Assembly (NCBI GenBank): GCA_012064385.1
Contig: QRDG01000351.1
Location: forward strand, 750,928 to 814,927
DNA from: Puccinellia tenuiflora
Lineage: Eukaryota > Streptophyta > Magnoliopsida > Poales > Poaceae
Direction of reading: 5' to 3'
Length of the DNA stretch: 64,000 nt
A program made the position numbers and the translations under genes. The notes under the pieces were generated by a model that did no database searches, was not told the DNA's origin, and saw only the letters and a program-made list of their open reading frames with translations. How positions within the stretch are numbered: position 1 is the stretch's first letter; the number at the start of each line of letters is the position of its first letter. Below, piece by piece: positions 1 to 12,500 of this stretch.

Positions 1-497
1 TTGGAGAACACAATGGAGCCGAAAATTTCTCACAACTTCTATGAACACCTTGATAACAATTAGCTACTGCTAAGATTTTCAAGTTAGAAGGTGTTCTTAC
101 TGGAATGTTCTAGTGGGTTAAGGGATGACAATCAACAATCCTTATAGAACATCTCTAGTAAGGAAATAACGTTAGTCCATTTCCCACAACCTATTGCATT
201 GTTTTGAGTATTTGCATAACGTAGTAAAGATCTGTTCTCAGACTCATAAATAGTAAGGGATTTGTAAAAAAAAGGACTAATGCAAAAGAGACTTGAAAGT
301 TCAGTAGCACCAATGCTACATGATAAGGACTCCCTTGTAAGCTAGGGTCATCTAAGAGGATCACAAAACTGAATTCAATAGAATAAAGTGGATTGCATCC
401 TCAAAGATTCAACAAACTTAGTTTTATCAGTGCGGCCTTGGCGTAGCAGACTGTGGCAAGATGACATGTAAAGAGAAGGCAGTAAATGCATTCTTAC
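1..497 (-). other. Intron 2 of the COX15 gene, continuing off the left edge
   Basis: The exon at 498-808 ends in a consensus donor (AG|GTAAG on the minus strand), so this stretch is intron. I see no later COX15 exon in it and no repeat I can name. The rest of the gene lies beyond the window. Confidence 0.7.
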
Positions 498-1639
498 CTC
501 ATGTACTCAGGCGACTGCTTGTATTTTTCAAATTCCAGTAGCCATTCTTCTTCTGACATAGGAGGCAATCCCCCAGCAAATTTCCAATCAGTCATTGAAA
601 GCCCTGAACGTGTGAGCCGAGTGACTCCACCAAGTATGACCATGCTGAATACCCAGGCAGCACATCCGAAGAGCCATATCCCAACTGCTTTCTGTGCCTG
701 CGGCCCTTTGGTGACGAGCAGCTTCAATCCTGAATTTGCTGCTGCATTTGCCACAGCTGGATTCAGTGCCGCAGTAGACATTTTCCGTGTGCATTGGTCC
801 AAAAGTTTCTATTAAAAAGAAAATGAATCAATTGTAAATTTTGTAGGATTCTTTTCAATTAAGAGTAGTATTTTGCAATACAAATTTAAGATTAAGAGAT
901 GCATGTGATGAGCTACACATCATATTCCTTAGAAGGTCTAAAAATGGAATGCATAGCCAAAGCGTGCACTTCATATATAGAACACGAATTCATCCTTCAC
1001 ATCCACGTATCAAAGGAAAGCAATAGACACTTGTATTTTAGTAATTACAGCAGAACTGAGACACCATTTGCTCTCCGACACACAAACATCACCAGGCAGA
1101 AGCTACCAGCCTATCAGGTTAGGAGCATGTGATATTCTTGGGAGTGCAAAATTTAGACCACGACCATGGCCAAGCTTTATGCAGGAGATAGCATTTTCAA
1201 TACAGCAGCAGATAGCTTTTTCCACTCCAAATGCGATCCAATTTTTAAAGCCATAATATCTCGTATAGAGACCGATACAAATTGCCACTTTAAACAGAAA
1301 TCTCCTCACTGAGTGGTCACTGACGGCTCATTCCCCTCGACGTTCGAACCACACAAGCAGAGGAGGAAGGGGGGAAGACGGAGAAACGCTCACCTTGGGA
1401 CCGAGAGAGCGGAAGGCGTGGAACGAGGCGACTCGGGAGGCGGCGAATAAGCCGCCTGTCGATCGCGGGTGAGGCGGCGGGAGGAGGTGGCCGCCGCCGC
1501 CGCAGGAGCCCGATCCAACCCTAGGAGGAGCGGGGGCCGGGACAGGAGAGCTCCTCGGGAGGCGAGGGATCGTCATCAGCGTGGAGGCCTGGTCCTTGCC
1601 CCGGCGGAGCAGCGCCGCGGCCACCCTGCTCCCCATCAT
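498..1639 (-). CDS. COX15: COX15, heme A synthase, mitochondrial; 5' two exons only
   Basis: COX15 converts heme O to heme A in the inner mitochondrial membrane for cytochrome c oxidase assembly. Exon 1 is 1394-1639 (82 codons, starting MMGSRVAAALLRRG) and ends AAG|GTGAGC. Exon 2 is 498-808; it begins after an AG acceptor in the same phase and ends AG|GTAAG. Exon 1 is rich in Arg, Ala, Ser and Pro and poor in acidic residues, as expected of a mitochondrial presequence. Exon 2 carries the first membrane segment (VGIWLFGCAAWVFSMVILGG), the family signature GGVTRLTRSGLSM, and the loop TDWKFAGGLPPMSEEEW, which is typical of COX15. The first M was chosen because it opens the only long frame joining exon 2 in phase. 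The catalytic His-bearing helices lie outside the window. Identity is confident; the extreme N terminus is less so. Confidence 0.9.
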
Positions 1640-1768
1640 GGCAGGCTGTGGCGCTGAGGCTGGCCGAGGAAGAAGCGGCGGAAGGGGGAAGGCTCGTCGG
1701 AGTTTTTAGAAGTGGAAAAAAATGTGGGGTTTAGGCGCTGGTCACGTCATGTGCTTCCACTAACACAT

Positions 1769-2324
1769 GGTTTTGTCTTTTGTGCCAAACAATCTGGTGA
1801 TCCAAACGGAAAATGGTGTCTCCACACTATAGCTGACCAAACGGGCCGTGCTAAACGGGCCGGTCCGAAGCACGGTAACTTTGGCACGGCCCTGGCACGA
1901 CCCATGTGCCGCGCCTGCTCTTCAGGCACGGCCCGACAACACTATTAAGGCCCGACGGGTCGGATTAGGCCCGATTACGGCCTAAAAAAAGTAAAAACAA
2001 CTATAAAATTCAAAAAAATAGCTGAAAATGGTTATAAAGTTCAAAAAATAAGTAAAAATAACTATAAATTTAAAATAAAATAAAAAAGCCTAATCGTGCC
2101 GTGCCGTGTCAGCCCGCGTGTCTCAAATCGATCGTCGGTCTGAGCACTAATGGGCCCGTGTCGTGCCGCGGCCCGTTTAACTCGGGCCATGTCGTGCCTG
2201 GGTCGTGCCAAAGTCACCGTGCTTCGGACCGGCCCGTTTAGCACGGCCCGTTTGGCCAGCTATAGTCTGGAGACACCATTTTCCGTTTGGATCACCACAT
2301 TGTTTGGCACAAAAGACAAAACGC
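1769..2324. repeat. GC-rich foldback element (long imperfect inverted repeat)
   Basis: The arms at 1769-1905 and about 2200-2324 are inverted copies. They begin at GTTTTGTCTTTTGTGCC and run through GGTGATCCAAACGGAAAATG to the motif AACGGGCCGTGCTAAACGGG. The spacer is AT-rich (about 1980-2095). No target duplication is visible at the arm ends, so class is unassigned. A related fragment lies at about 3970-4135. Confidence 0.65.
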
Positions 2325-2369
2325 GAAATCTATTTATTAACCGGGCACTCTCTCGTCTTACAAAGTGCT

Positions 2370-3216
2370 CCCATCTTTGGACTGAGATCCGGTGCCCCGC
2401 TTGAGGCAAGGCACATGGTGCCTCGAGGCCCAGCATCCACCATCCAATCCCCATCCAACGGTCAAAAAGGGTCAACGTGAAATTATACTGGTTCTTTTCT
2501 CTGTTCCTCACGCCCGCAAGGCAAAGGAAGACGACGCCAGTGCTGCTGGTCCCATCGCCGCCGCTGTAGAAAGGGAGCTCGCTCCCGTCATGGCGCTAGC
2601 TAGTCCTCCAGGCTGAGCTCCGGCGGCGTGAGGAAACAACTGCTCCGTCCGCCGCCCTCCGGCGGCTGCCTCAACCCGTTCCGACCTCAAGGAGTGGTCG
2701 CGGGGCGTGCAGATGGAGTCGCCATCGCGGGACGGAGGGCGCCGTTACAGCTGGTCGGAGGAGCTTGTCGGAGCGGGGAGGGGAAGAGAAGCCGTGTGAG
2801 CCGGGCGGGAGGAGGAGCCGTGGGAGACGGGCGGAGGCGGTCGTCGGAGCTGAGGTAGGGCTCGTCGGAAATCTTCACAGGGGGCGAGGAGCTCGTGGCG
2901 GGGAGGAGAAGGCCGTGGGGTCGGAGGGGCTTGTCGGCGTCGTTTATCCGCTGCCGCCGGAGATCCCATCGCTCCCTTCCCCATGGCGGCGACGGCGACA
3001 GACCTCTCCACGACAGTTCCCGACCGCGAAGCGTTCCCTTCCCGTGGTGATTTTTGCTCGCGTGCAGAGGAACAGAGGAAGGGGACGAGCGGAGACCAGG
3101 TCTGTTTTGCCTTGATTGTTCTTGTCCGTTGGATCGAGCTGGACGGTGGATCTTGTGCCTCCAGGCACACCGTGCCTTGCCTTAAGCGGGGCACCGGATC
3201 TCAGTCCCCCATCTTT
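2370..3216. mobile_element. Non-autonomous Mutator-like element (possible Pack-MULE) with perfect 9-bp TSD
   Basis: The element body is 2379-3207 (829 bp). Both ends read GGACTGAGATCCGGTGCCCC inward, identical over 24 bp, and the inverted similarity decays over about 150-170 bp. The 9-mer cccatcttt flanks it exactly on both sides (2370-2378 and 3208-3216), which is the target-duplication length of Mutator superfamily elements. The interior (about 2530-3060) is very GC-rich and codon-like but has no recognisable domain or transposase. Captured gene sequence (Pack-MULE) is an inference. Open frames inside it are antisense or TIR-derived and not called as genes. Confidence 0.88.
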
Positions 3217-3470
3217 CCCCCGTCCGATTGACATCTCGTGGCTGCAGTTTCGATGACGGGTCCACGCGCGCCGCACGACTGTGGACGCGAACGTGGGTTC
3301 CTTTTCTCGCCACCGCGGACCAGGTCGCTTGCTGCAGAGAGACGGCCTGCAGGGTGAACTGCAGTGTGCGCGTATCCATCGCGGGACTCTTGCTGCTCGC
3401 GCCGTTGGCCAAATCGCGCCGCAGGTCGCCGGATCTGGAGCTCCTCCGCCTCACGCCCTCAACACCGACA

Positions 3471-5398
3471 ATGAGGTCCTTCTCCTTGAGCCCTAAGCCC
3501 GTCCTCGAGCTCCTCCTCATCGTCACGGCGTCGGTCACGGGCTTCGGCCTCCTCCACCTCATGTCGCCTGCGCCCTCGAGATCCTCCATGTCTCGGTCGT
3601 TTGTGGCGAGGTGAGCTCCATCCCTAATTCCCTATTCCTCCGATCGATTTATTTTGACTTGCCTTCCGTCGTTTTGTATTTCTCTGCCTCCGCCCAGCCT
3701 CTCTGAATGCTGCTCGTGCTCTGTTCTTTGGTCAACACCCCATCTAATATGTGTCATGCTCGTGGGTAGTCTTTGGTGTTGCTTGTCTGATATATGTTGC
3801 CGATACAAAAACTACATCCACAACTGGTATGCTTCTACTACTTGTGCTGTAGCCTCACCTCACGTTTGTTCCTGCAGCTGACAACTTTGAAAATTGAATA
3901 GGATATGGTTTTTGGCAGCTGGGATGTAAATTTTTGGTACAAGCTGTAATTTCTATTTTTTTCCACAACTGGTATGTTGTCGGGCCGTGCCTGAAGAGCA
4001 GCCGCGGCACGTGGGCCGGCCCGGCACGACACGTTTCGTTATCGTGCCTAACGGGCCGTGCCGGAGTGGGGCCCGTGCCGTGCCGGTCCGTGCCGGCCCG
4101 TTTGGACAGCTATACTCCAGACTCGAGGTGCGTCGACGAGCATCTCCACCGGGAGTGCCTAAATTGTGTCCGGCACCTCCCAATTAGAGGCCCAATTGGG
4201 GGGTGTCGGACACTTGTCCGACGCTTTTTTTTCCCTCCCACACCGGCACTTCCTAAACGGCCGGACCCCAAAGCAAATGATCAAATCGAACCCAAAATAT
4301 ACAAAAGCCGTCCGGTCACGAATGTTCCGGCCAAATAGTTTCACCGGCCAACACAGGCACGGCCAAATGGTTTATGGTATCAATTTTGACACCGTTATCA
4401 TTTCCTTGTTAATTTATAGGCCAAACTTAGGGATGCAAGAGACGGCCATGGGGGGACAACAATTCTCGCACGTTCGACAGTCAAGGTAAGATATCGAGGT
4501 TATTTAATCATGTCAGCATCTTCAAATGACCTGATGTTAGTGCTAGAGGCTAGAGCGAATCAAGGAGGCACCCAATTGGTAGAGGCTAGAGTGAAATTGG
4601 TATTTGAGGGGACACAGACTGGTAGAGGCAGTGTTGTAGGGGACCTAGGGGTAGCTTGGGGAACCTGATTCACACGTGAGCAACTAAGCTGATTGGGCTA
4701 GGCATATGTAGCTGAAGCTAATGATTCCTGGTTCTAAAACCGGCCTTGTTTCTTTGAGTTTTTTTTTTCAGAATGACCTGATTCGCTACCCTGGTTCGGT
4801 TATTTATACAGTCCTTGAATGAAACTAAGTTATTAAAGTTTTTCGTTATTTCTTCTTCCAGATCAGTTCTGGTTCGACTCATGGCCGTTCATTCGTATTC
4901 AATGTGGTCAAAAACGGATTCTCGGGAAAGGCTGAAACTATACTAACTGCTTTGTACAACATCCTCTAGTAGCTGCACAGATTTGTGATGCAATGTATGT
5001 CTTTCTTGGTTGACTGCATGCAATGATAATTATATTAGAAGTCATATACGCACTTATGATGGGATTTTGGATACATGAAAAAACAGCATTTCAGAAATCA
5101 TGTATAATGAAAAATATCGTTATTAATGCCAACAACAACGTAGAGCCCTGCAGGTTCTGCTGTTTTATTGCAAAGAAAAGTGTAATGCCGGTTGTTTTGC
5201 TAGTGACCGCTGGAACATTTATTGAGCTTTATGTATCTTGACTTGAACACTTAAGAACCTCCATTCATCTTATGATCAGGGAAAATACAAAGATCAATTT
5301 GAAAGGTCGGAAGAATTTCATAAGCAGCTAATAATTGAAGTTCATGGAATTTTGACGGACAAAGAATGGTGCCAGAGAAAAATGCAGAATGAGCATAA
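3471..5398 (+). CDS. Hypothetical small membrane-anchored protein (uncertain multi-exon model)
   Basis: The ATG at 3471 opens 46 codons plus two bases ending at 3610 with donor AG|GTGAGC. The peptide has a hydrophobic segment (PVLELLLIVTASVTGFGLLHL), so a signal anchor or one membrane helix is likely. Two continuations are possible. In-phase exons exist at 4420-4485 (AG acceptor, AAG|GTAAG donor) and from about 4862, ending at a nearby stop. Alternatively, an exon-like stretch at 5279-5398 encodes a charged helix (GKYKDQFERSEEFHKQL, ending at a TAA), but it is out of phase with exon 1 if joined directly. I do not recognise the family. Exon 1 looks real; the rest of the model is a guess. Confidence 0.4.
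3970..4135. repeat. Fragment related to the 1769-2324 foldback
   Basis: The stretch starting GTTGTCGGGCCGTGCCTGAA is the reverse complement of the segment around 1905-1950. The part ending TTTGGACAGCTATACTCCAG matches the arm at about 2245-2265. It lies inside the putative intron of the 3471 model. Confidence 0.55.
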
Positions 5399-5399
5399 G

Positions 5400-8300
5400 T
5401 AATACGCCTTGAAATGTTCAAATAGCATTTGTTGAGCCTCTCACCGGAGCTTTCTTCATGTACACTGCAGATACCAGAGAAGGAAGGAAGAGTGAAGAAG
5501 GACGAGGAGCAAACAAAAGAAACATGAAAAAAAAGAGTGAGCATGAAGAGAAGTGGGAAGATAGACAAACGAGTAAGTTTGCAGTCTATTTGTAGAAATT
5601 TGCAAATCTTTTATCTCAACTGGACATATATACTTGTACCTGTTTAGGTAGTTATTTACAGTGTGGGAAAACAAAAGCCTTGCTTGTTTTCTTAATTTTA
5701 CTTGAACGGTTTGGATACAATGGCCATGCACACTTCCTAATATACTTGCCATGTGTTTGTGGGTTGCAGGTCTCTATCTGGAGGGATTTCATGAAGACAA
5801 GAAAGAAGGTTCGCAAGTGGAGTTGAGAAGTTGTAATATCGTTATCCATGAATCTGTAACTTATTGTTTCCTTTTTACAGGTACTGAAAGGAGAACTCAA
5901 ACCTCCCAAGACTCAAGACAGAAGATCTGAACTAATCTTATGTTCAGAGACCAGTGAATCGAGGCTAAGAAGAATGATGAGAACAATCAGGTGACTATTC
6001 TTCTTGCGACCTGATCCTAGCTATAGCCTTGAGTTATGGCCTTCTGTGTTCCCATCGTAGTAAGTGGAACAGAAGAGATAAATCAAAGCAAAATGATTCC
6101 TTGTTCTGTCAGACAAACGCTAACTTTCAATGATGGTGCCCTTTTTTCATGTAATTTGTGGACCGTAGCAGCAGCTTACCTTACAGCAAAACATGTTACT
6201 GGCTACTTATTTAGAGTTCTCTGAAACTCGCTAGAGTGAAATGTGGCAGTGGATTATGAATTGGCTTCAGCTAGAGTGAAATGTTTGGTGAAATATTTGA
6301 TGCATCCTACTTCAAGGTTTAATTACGTTCGTTTCAAAACCTGGATAGTCTTAGAGTGATGTACTTTGGAACTTGTATGCTGGATGGTAATCTTTAAAAA
6401 AAATGGTGGGGTTCGACACATAGTGATTCAGAACTGTAATGGAGTTTTGTTTAGTTAGTTTTATTCAGATGCCAACATTTTTCTTCCTACAAAGATAAAT
6501 AAGATGTAGAATTCATGTCAGGCTTAATTAGAGTTTGCTCCATCACGAGGAAAATCTTTCTGGATTTCCATGAACTTCAGAACTTCACTTTGTTGCATGA
6601 CAGAAAAGTCATTACACTCATGGGTGATATTCACCATAAGTAGTCGGATCTGGGGGTGAAGCCGAGATACCTAAGTTTTCGGGGCGGCTTCTCTAGGAAG
6701 GTAAAAGGGCAACTTTCTGGAGAAGACGCCAAAAAATCTGGACATAAGTTCAGAAATGAGGCCTAGGTTGGTTGTCGGGAGATTCGGCGATGGCTGAGGA
6801 GAGAGGTGCTGTGTGACGGCGGAGTCGCTCCAACTTGGGATGGTGATGGGAACAGGGGTCGGGATGGGAACCAGATCGAGTAGCGTCTAGTTTTTTTTTT
6901 TAAGGGAAGCAGCGCCTAGCTTTGCAGCGGAAATGAGGCATTTTTTAATTCTGTTGGGCTCGGCCTTGGGCGAGCGGAGGAATTTGTTGTTGGGTGTTTA
7001 CTAATTTCGGGTTATTCGGGATGTTCGGTTATCGCAACATAAATCCAAATTTCTCGAATAAAATTCAGGTTTAGAGTTGCCACCCCATATTGAGTTCGAT
7101 TTCGGGTTCGAGCTTTACAGGTTTGTGTTCGGGGTTTTCGGGTTCGTTCTTCACATATCGGATTGTATGCCCAGCCTTATCTCGAGGTGTGTTGACGAGC
7201 CACAAGTCTACGTCCAGAAATGGGCTAGCCCGATTCGAGGTTAGGTCCAATAAGAGTTTTTCGGCTTGCTGTTTGTCTTTTTTAAATGCGCAACTTTTAA
7301 ACGACGCCATGGCCTTGAAATTGATGCGCATTTAATGTTACTAGTATTAGTGCCTAAAAAATCAGCCAACCAATGTGAGGTGACCGATAAGATTTTTCTC
7401 ATCTATTATATGTTGCATCGCTCGATGTAAGTGGCTTAAACCTTGATATGTGTGATGGATGCTTTGTTATCAACATCTGGTGTAATTTTTTTTTCATGTT
7501 TTGTTGTGGTCGATTTGCAAACCGACCGAAAGTCGTCTGGCAAGATGGTGGTAAGTATGTCCTTACTTTTTGTGCATAATGAACATTGCAGGTAATTGAT
7601 ATGATTCTTTTTTTCGCCCAACGTGGGATGTGTATCTACTTAACACTTTTTAGTGAGGTTTCCAAAAGTGGAGTGTGGAGAGGGTATCATAGTGCTCAAG
7701 CATCTAGTAGGATGGATGTGAAGAGGGTATTTGAGATTTTTTAAGCCCAATTTGCTATTGTGTGTGGTCTGGCTCGGTTTTTGGGACGAAGAACAGAAAC
7801 ATGAAAGCTTGTGTGATATTGCACAATATATATGATCATAATTTTATGTGATGGGTGGTGAATCCTCGTAGGCATATGGACCGCATCAAGCACCTATTTC
7901 ATGTTCACCATCAACTTCGATATACAGAGACTCGTCGAAAATAAAAAAAATATCTCATAGAGGAGTGTGGAAGTGGAACGGAGAACACCATTGAGTTTCT
8001 ATTTCGGTTGTTATGTTCCTATTTCGGCTTTGATAAGCATTGTGATCTGATGCATCAGATTTATGTTTGAGTGATGAACATTGTGTTATAACAATTATGT
8101 GTTATTTTATTTCTTATTTATTCGGATTTTATTTTAGTTGATTTGAAATATAAAGTGGTTAGGTTTGCACATACACCAAAAGAACTAGAAGCACAGATGG
8201 GCAATCCATTTTTTAGGTAAAAAAATATATCATTTGCCAATATCATCTCTCTCCGATACCTAAACCCACTTTGGATACCCAAATTATAGGTAAGTTGTTG

Positions 8301-8403
8301 GAGATGCTCTAACAAGCAGCACAAAAATAATCGCAACCTCCGCCATAACAAAAAAGGTACATCTAAACGGAGCCAAGCGTCCAAGCCCTTCATAAAGTGC
8401 TTT

Positions 8404-8404
<1 letters not shown>
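5400..8404. other. Non-coding stretch, no gene recognised
   Basis: Only short frames without recognisable domains are present. The sequence is AT-rich with scattered runs of A or T. A GC-richer patch near 6640-6990 and a TTCGGGTTCG-rich patch near 7010-7200 have no assignable identity. Confidence 0.5.

Positions 8405-8448
<44 letters not shown>
8405..8448. repeat. (CTAT)11 microsatellite
   Basis: Eleven uninterrupted CTAT units, followed by GTATGTATG. Confidence 0.97.
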
Positions 8449-8996
8449 GTATGTATGTTTCTCTTATAAAGCAAAACCCCACTAACTTCAATTATTATAA
8501 TCTATCTCAACATGCAAACTCACATCATTTACTTATTTAGCCAACCATTTTTTTCTATTCTTTAAGCCATCAAATTTGCCACGCCATCTCTTTTTTGTCG
8601 TTCCATTGATAAGGTACACTATCCCTCTATGTAATTACACAGTAAAATCGTATGCAAGTGGAATACCGGAATTAGTTTCGTCAACCAAGTGAACATTTTT
8701 CCAACTATTTTCATTGATGAAAACCATATAACTATTATTTGAGATTATGTGTTCTTCTATATGTAGCTGCTTAAAAAATTTCTAAAAACATTATGCGGCA
8801 AAATGCATGACATCTTCATACAAACTATCCACGTAATATGTTTCTTCAACCCGTTGTTTCAACTTATCTATATCAATCCTCCTGAACTGTAACGATCTTT
8901 AAATTGTAAAACACGCATACATTTGACGTCTATTAAATATCTCTCTCGTCTGCGAGGATCGAGATTCCCCTGCAATGCGCGGGGGTATGGTTCTAG
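8405..8996 (+). mobile_element. Candidate short non-autonomous Helitron
   Basis: The 3' side shows a GC-rich hairpin (CCCCTGCAATGCGCGGGG) followed by TATGGTT and CTAG at 8993-8996, with a T after it. This fits a Helitron 3' terminus (hairpin, CTRR, insertion at A|T). The 5' side CTCTTATAAAGCAAAACCCC resembles grass Helitron starts, and the exact TC end would fall in the CTAT microsatellite. There is no coding content. The 5' boundary is uncertain. Confidence 0.5.
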
Positions 8997-9169
8997 TTTA
9001 TGGAAATGGCACGACCATTCTCCCATTATTACGACCCTAAAATCCTCGGAAACTATCTTTTGTTCTGAAGAAAGGTTGAGAACCCTTGTCTCAGCAGTGA
9101 GCCAGTGAGCATCACCGGATGTCCGGATCACCCCTTTCCGTCAAATCTGCCACCTGAAAGTATCACGTC

Positions 9170-9500
9170 TCAGGGCATGTACAATGGTAGAGAAGACGCG
9201 CCTTCTCTTAGCCGTCCACGTCATTTAGAGAAGGCAAAATTATAAGTTATACAATGCATTATCTCTTATTGCCATCCCTAGCAATTAATAAAAATTAATT
9301 ATATTTCAGTAGGAAATTGTATTTCTAAGGAAAGACAAATGATACAATGGTGAAATTAGCCTTCCCTTATTTCGTAAGAGATCATCTCTTAGCTAAGGGA
9401 AGGCAACCTCCCCTTTCTTCATTCTCTCCGCCAACTAGACAAATATTCTACGCGTCAACCCTAAGAGAAGGCTGACGTCACCCCATTATACATGCCCTCA
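9170..9500. mobile_element. Tourist-like (PIF/Harbinger) MITE at the stop codon of the adjacent gene
   Basis: The body is 9173-9497 (325 bp) with terminal inverted repeats GGGCATGTACAATGG and GGGCATGTATAATGG (right end reverse-complemented). The 3-bp duplication TCA flanks it (9170-9172 and 9498-9500). The right TCA is, on the minus strand, the TGA stop of the alpha-galactosidase gene. The MITE therefore directly follows the stop codon and must supply the start of the 3' UTR. Confidence 0.85.
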
Positions 9501-12500
9501 GTACACAATCGAGACGGTCCACGAGTAGAGTTCCCGCTCCGGCACGCCGACCTGGAAGGTGACCAGGCCGCAGCCGTCGTCGTAGGAGAAACCGGCCGCC
9601 TCCGAATCCACAGTTACGCTCTTGGGCTTCGTGGAGGAATAGACTCCGACCGTGCCCGCGCCCCGCACTTTTACCTCGACGCCGCAGCCGTCGTCGCCGT
9701 AGCTCACCCCCGCCACCGCCCCGCCGGAGTTGAACATCCCGATCAGACCGATCGGCGCGAAGGAGGCGCCGTTCGGCAGCCGCTTCAGGGGAACCACGGT
9801 GAAGACCTCGTACTCGCGCGGCTTCAGCGTCACCGGCAACGCGGCGTCCTTCGGCAGGACGGTCACCTCTCCTGAAAAAACGAAGGGGGCAGAACCAAGA
9901 TCAGTCGTTGCCGCCGCAGTCATGATCGATCACAACACGCTGTGTTATTAATTGGATCGACTGATGACGTACCTGCTACATGCGAGTAGACGATCACGTC
10001 GCCATTCCAGGCATCGCCGGCGATCTCCGGAAGGGGGCTGACGTCCCGTCCCCGGACGGCCCCAGTGACGGTACCGGGCTGCACGTCATGGATGAGGTTC
10101 TTCTTCCCTGCTGGGCACCAGCCGGCGCCCTGGCAGTTGAAGGCGCCGATCACGCCGGAGTGCGCGTTCAGGTTCCAGATCTTGAGAATACTGCAGTTAA
10201 CACTAAACGGTTCAGCACAGTTCAGAGTTGTATCAGCGTTGTCACTGTCAGCTATTAGTGAGAACCAGATATTTCTGCAAGTCCACTGCTAACCTTTTGC
10301 CATCCCTCGCCGGATCGGAAAACAGGCAGTCTCTGGTTGGTCTGCCGGGTAGTTTGGCTCGCAGGATCGATCCATCAGGAAGCACAAGCTTCCTCAGCAA
10401 ACTGAAGTCATGGTTTCCGGGTTTGTCACTGCCATAATCAAGCACCAGGTTAGCATCAAAGTGTTCATCTTCAGCGCATGAAGAAGGTGAAAACTCTGTA
10501 CAGCTCGTAACTATTTTGTTACCTGACGTATATTGCACAACCGCCGACTGCTCGTGCCGCGGCGTGGTATTCCGCCATCGGGTGAACGCTCTGTCAGCGC
10601 AAAAGGGAGATCAAAAGTTCAGACTTCAGACATCATATGATTGACAGTACCAGGAGAGCAGAGGAAGCAGTGATTCTCACTCACATGGAACATGTCCCAG
10701 TCCGGCTGCATGAACTCTCCAAGGAAAACGGTATTGTACGCGACAGATGCAATGTGTATGGTATGTGAAGCTGGGTCTCTAGGCCAGAAGTCATCCGAGG
10801 CTCTCACTACCGCGCTTCTTTTTGAACTGTTGCAAGATCAGTACCATGTAAATCACTAACCGTATATTTTTCAAGCAATTGTTTTTTATGAGAAAATAAT
10901 TTCAGCTGCAAAATAAGCTTACCTGTATAGGTTATCAGTGTTGTGGCTCATGCAAGATATTATGCTGTTGTCAAGGAAATTCCGAGCGATGGAAGCTTCT
11001 AGACCTTGCTGATACTTCCTAGACAGAAGTACCCTCCCACCATGACCAGCACCTAGCGCCTCGAGAATGTTCTGCACATCTACTTTCACGCCGTCGATCC
11101 CGGCAGCCGCAAGATATGAATGGAGCTCGTTGTAGAAGCTGAATACTTTGTCAGGGTTCACAAGACCAAGGCCGTTAGCTGCTATGCTGTTAAAGGCCTC
11201 ACAGGGTTCGGTCTTCTGAACTCCTGGTGATGACACAGGGTACTGCATCTTGGATTGGTAATGCTCCATCCCATCAGCACTGGGCCTTACTCCACCCCAG
11301 TATCCGGTGATCGCATGCCATACAAAAACATACCTGAATGTTGGCATATAAAAAGTAGGAGAGATGAGAACTGTCACAAATATTAATTATCATGATGTAC
11401 GAGGCAAAAAACTAACAAACAAACATCATACTTGAGCTCATGTTTCCCCTTAATTTCACTGACAATATGCGCGAGGCCATTTGCCGGATCCTCTTCCCTG
11501 TGACCCTGCCTCCCATTTTTCTGAAATTTGTGGTTCTCCTTAATATCGTATAATCTATTTGCAAAGCTGTAGACAGAGGACAAGCATGTATCAGTGATCA
11601 TAAATGAAGATCGAGCAACTTGAAAAACAACATGACAGGTAAAGAACGAGGCATGAATGCTTGTAGGTTGCTTACTTGGCTGCATTATCAGTTATACATG
11701 CAGTCCCCGCAGGATCCATACTGACCGATTGCCATCCGTCATCGATTATGACAAACTTAGGAGCCGTTCCACCTTTTTCTAAACTGGGAAAATTACAGAA
11801 ATACATTCTGGAGTTTCAGCATAATTGCCATAGGCGGTAAGCATTAGTTTCTGCGGAAATATGCGAGATCGGTAACACACCTCTGTAATCCTTCCTTCAC
11901 TCCTTCAGCAGTCACTTCGGTGTAAAATGCATCCCATGTGCACCATCCAAACCAGTTTAGCATGTCTGGCATCTGAAGAAAGGTGGGAGTTACTGGCCCT
12001 GGAGTAGTAGCAAGGATGCAAAATACAGATGCTATATATATTATTACTTCAAGAAGGTACCTTCTTCTTTTCCCTGTGAGAGAATGTCTGCAAGTGCCTC
12101 TCAACAGCTCTGCAAAAAGACAACTCATGTGGTGTCAGCGAGAAAGCAACACATTCAGGAAAGTAATAGTTGGCAAACTTGATCTATAGAACCGTATGGA
12201 ACTAAAATAGGAAGATCAATTGCGGAAAACATTGACATACTTGACAGCATTTGTGATGACCTCAAACGGATCCGATCCCGCAGCGACGAAAACCAGATGG
12301 GTGCCTTCGAATGATTCCACAGCTGGATCACCTGAATATATAATTGCAAAGACAAAAAGGAAACGATTGCCACTATCACACATCATGAAACAGCTGTGCT
12401 GAACTCGACCAATATAAATTTAAGTGATCCTTCTGTAAGTTTACCACTCTCCAAGCAAATTTCCAGCTCGTCTTTTGCGTTTCCCTGGAGGACGGCACGG

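Noticed and set aside
2745..3194. 149-codon minus frame
   Set aside because: Its start lies in the MULE terminal inverted repeat, the same peptide start occurring in the other arm at 2392.
9492..9875. Plus-strand ORF over the last galactosidase exon
   Set aside because: Antisense shadow of the well-supported minus-strand exon 13.
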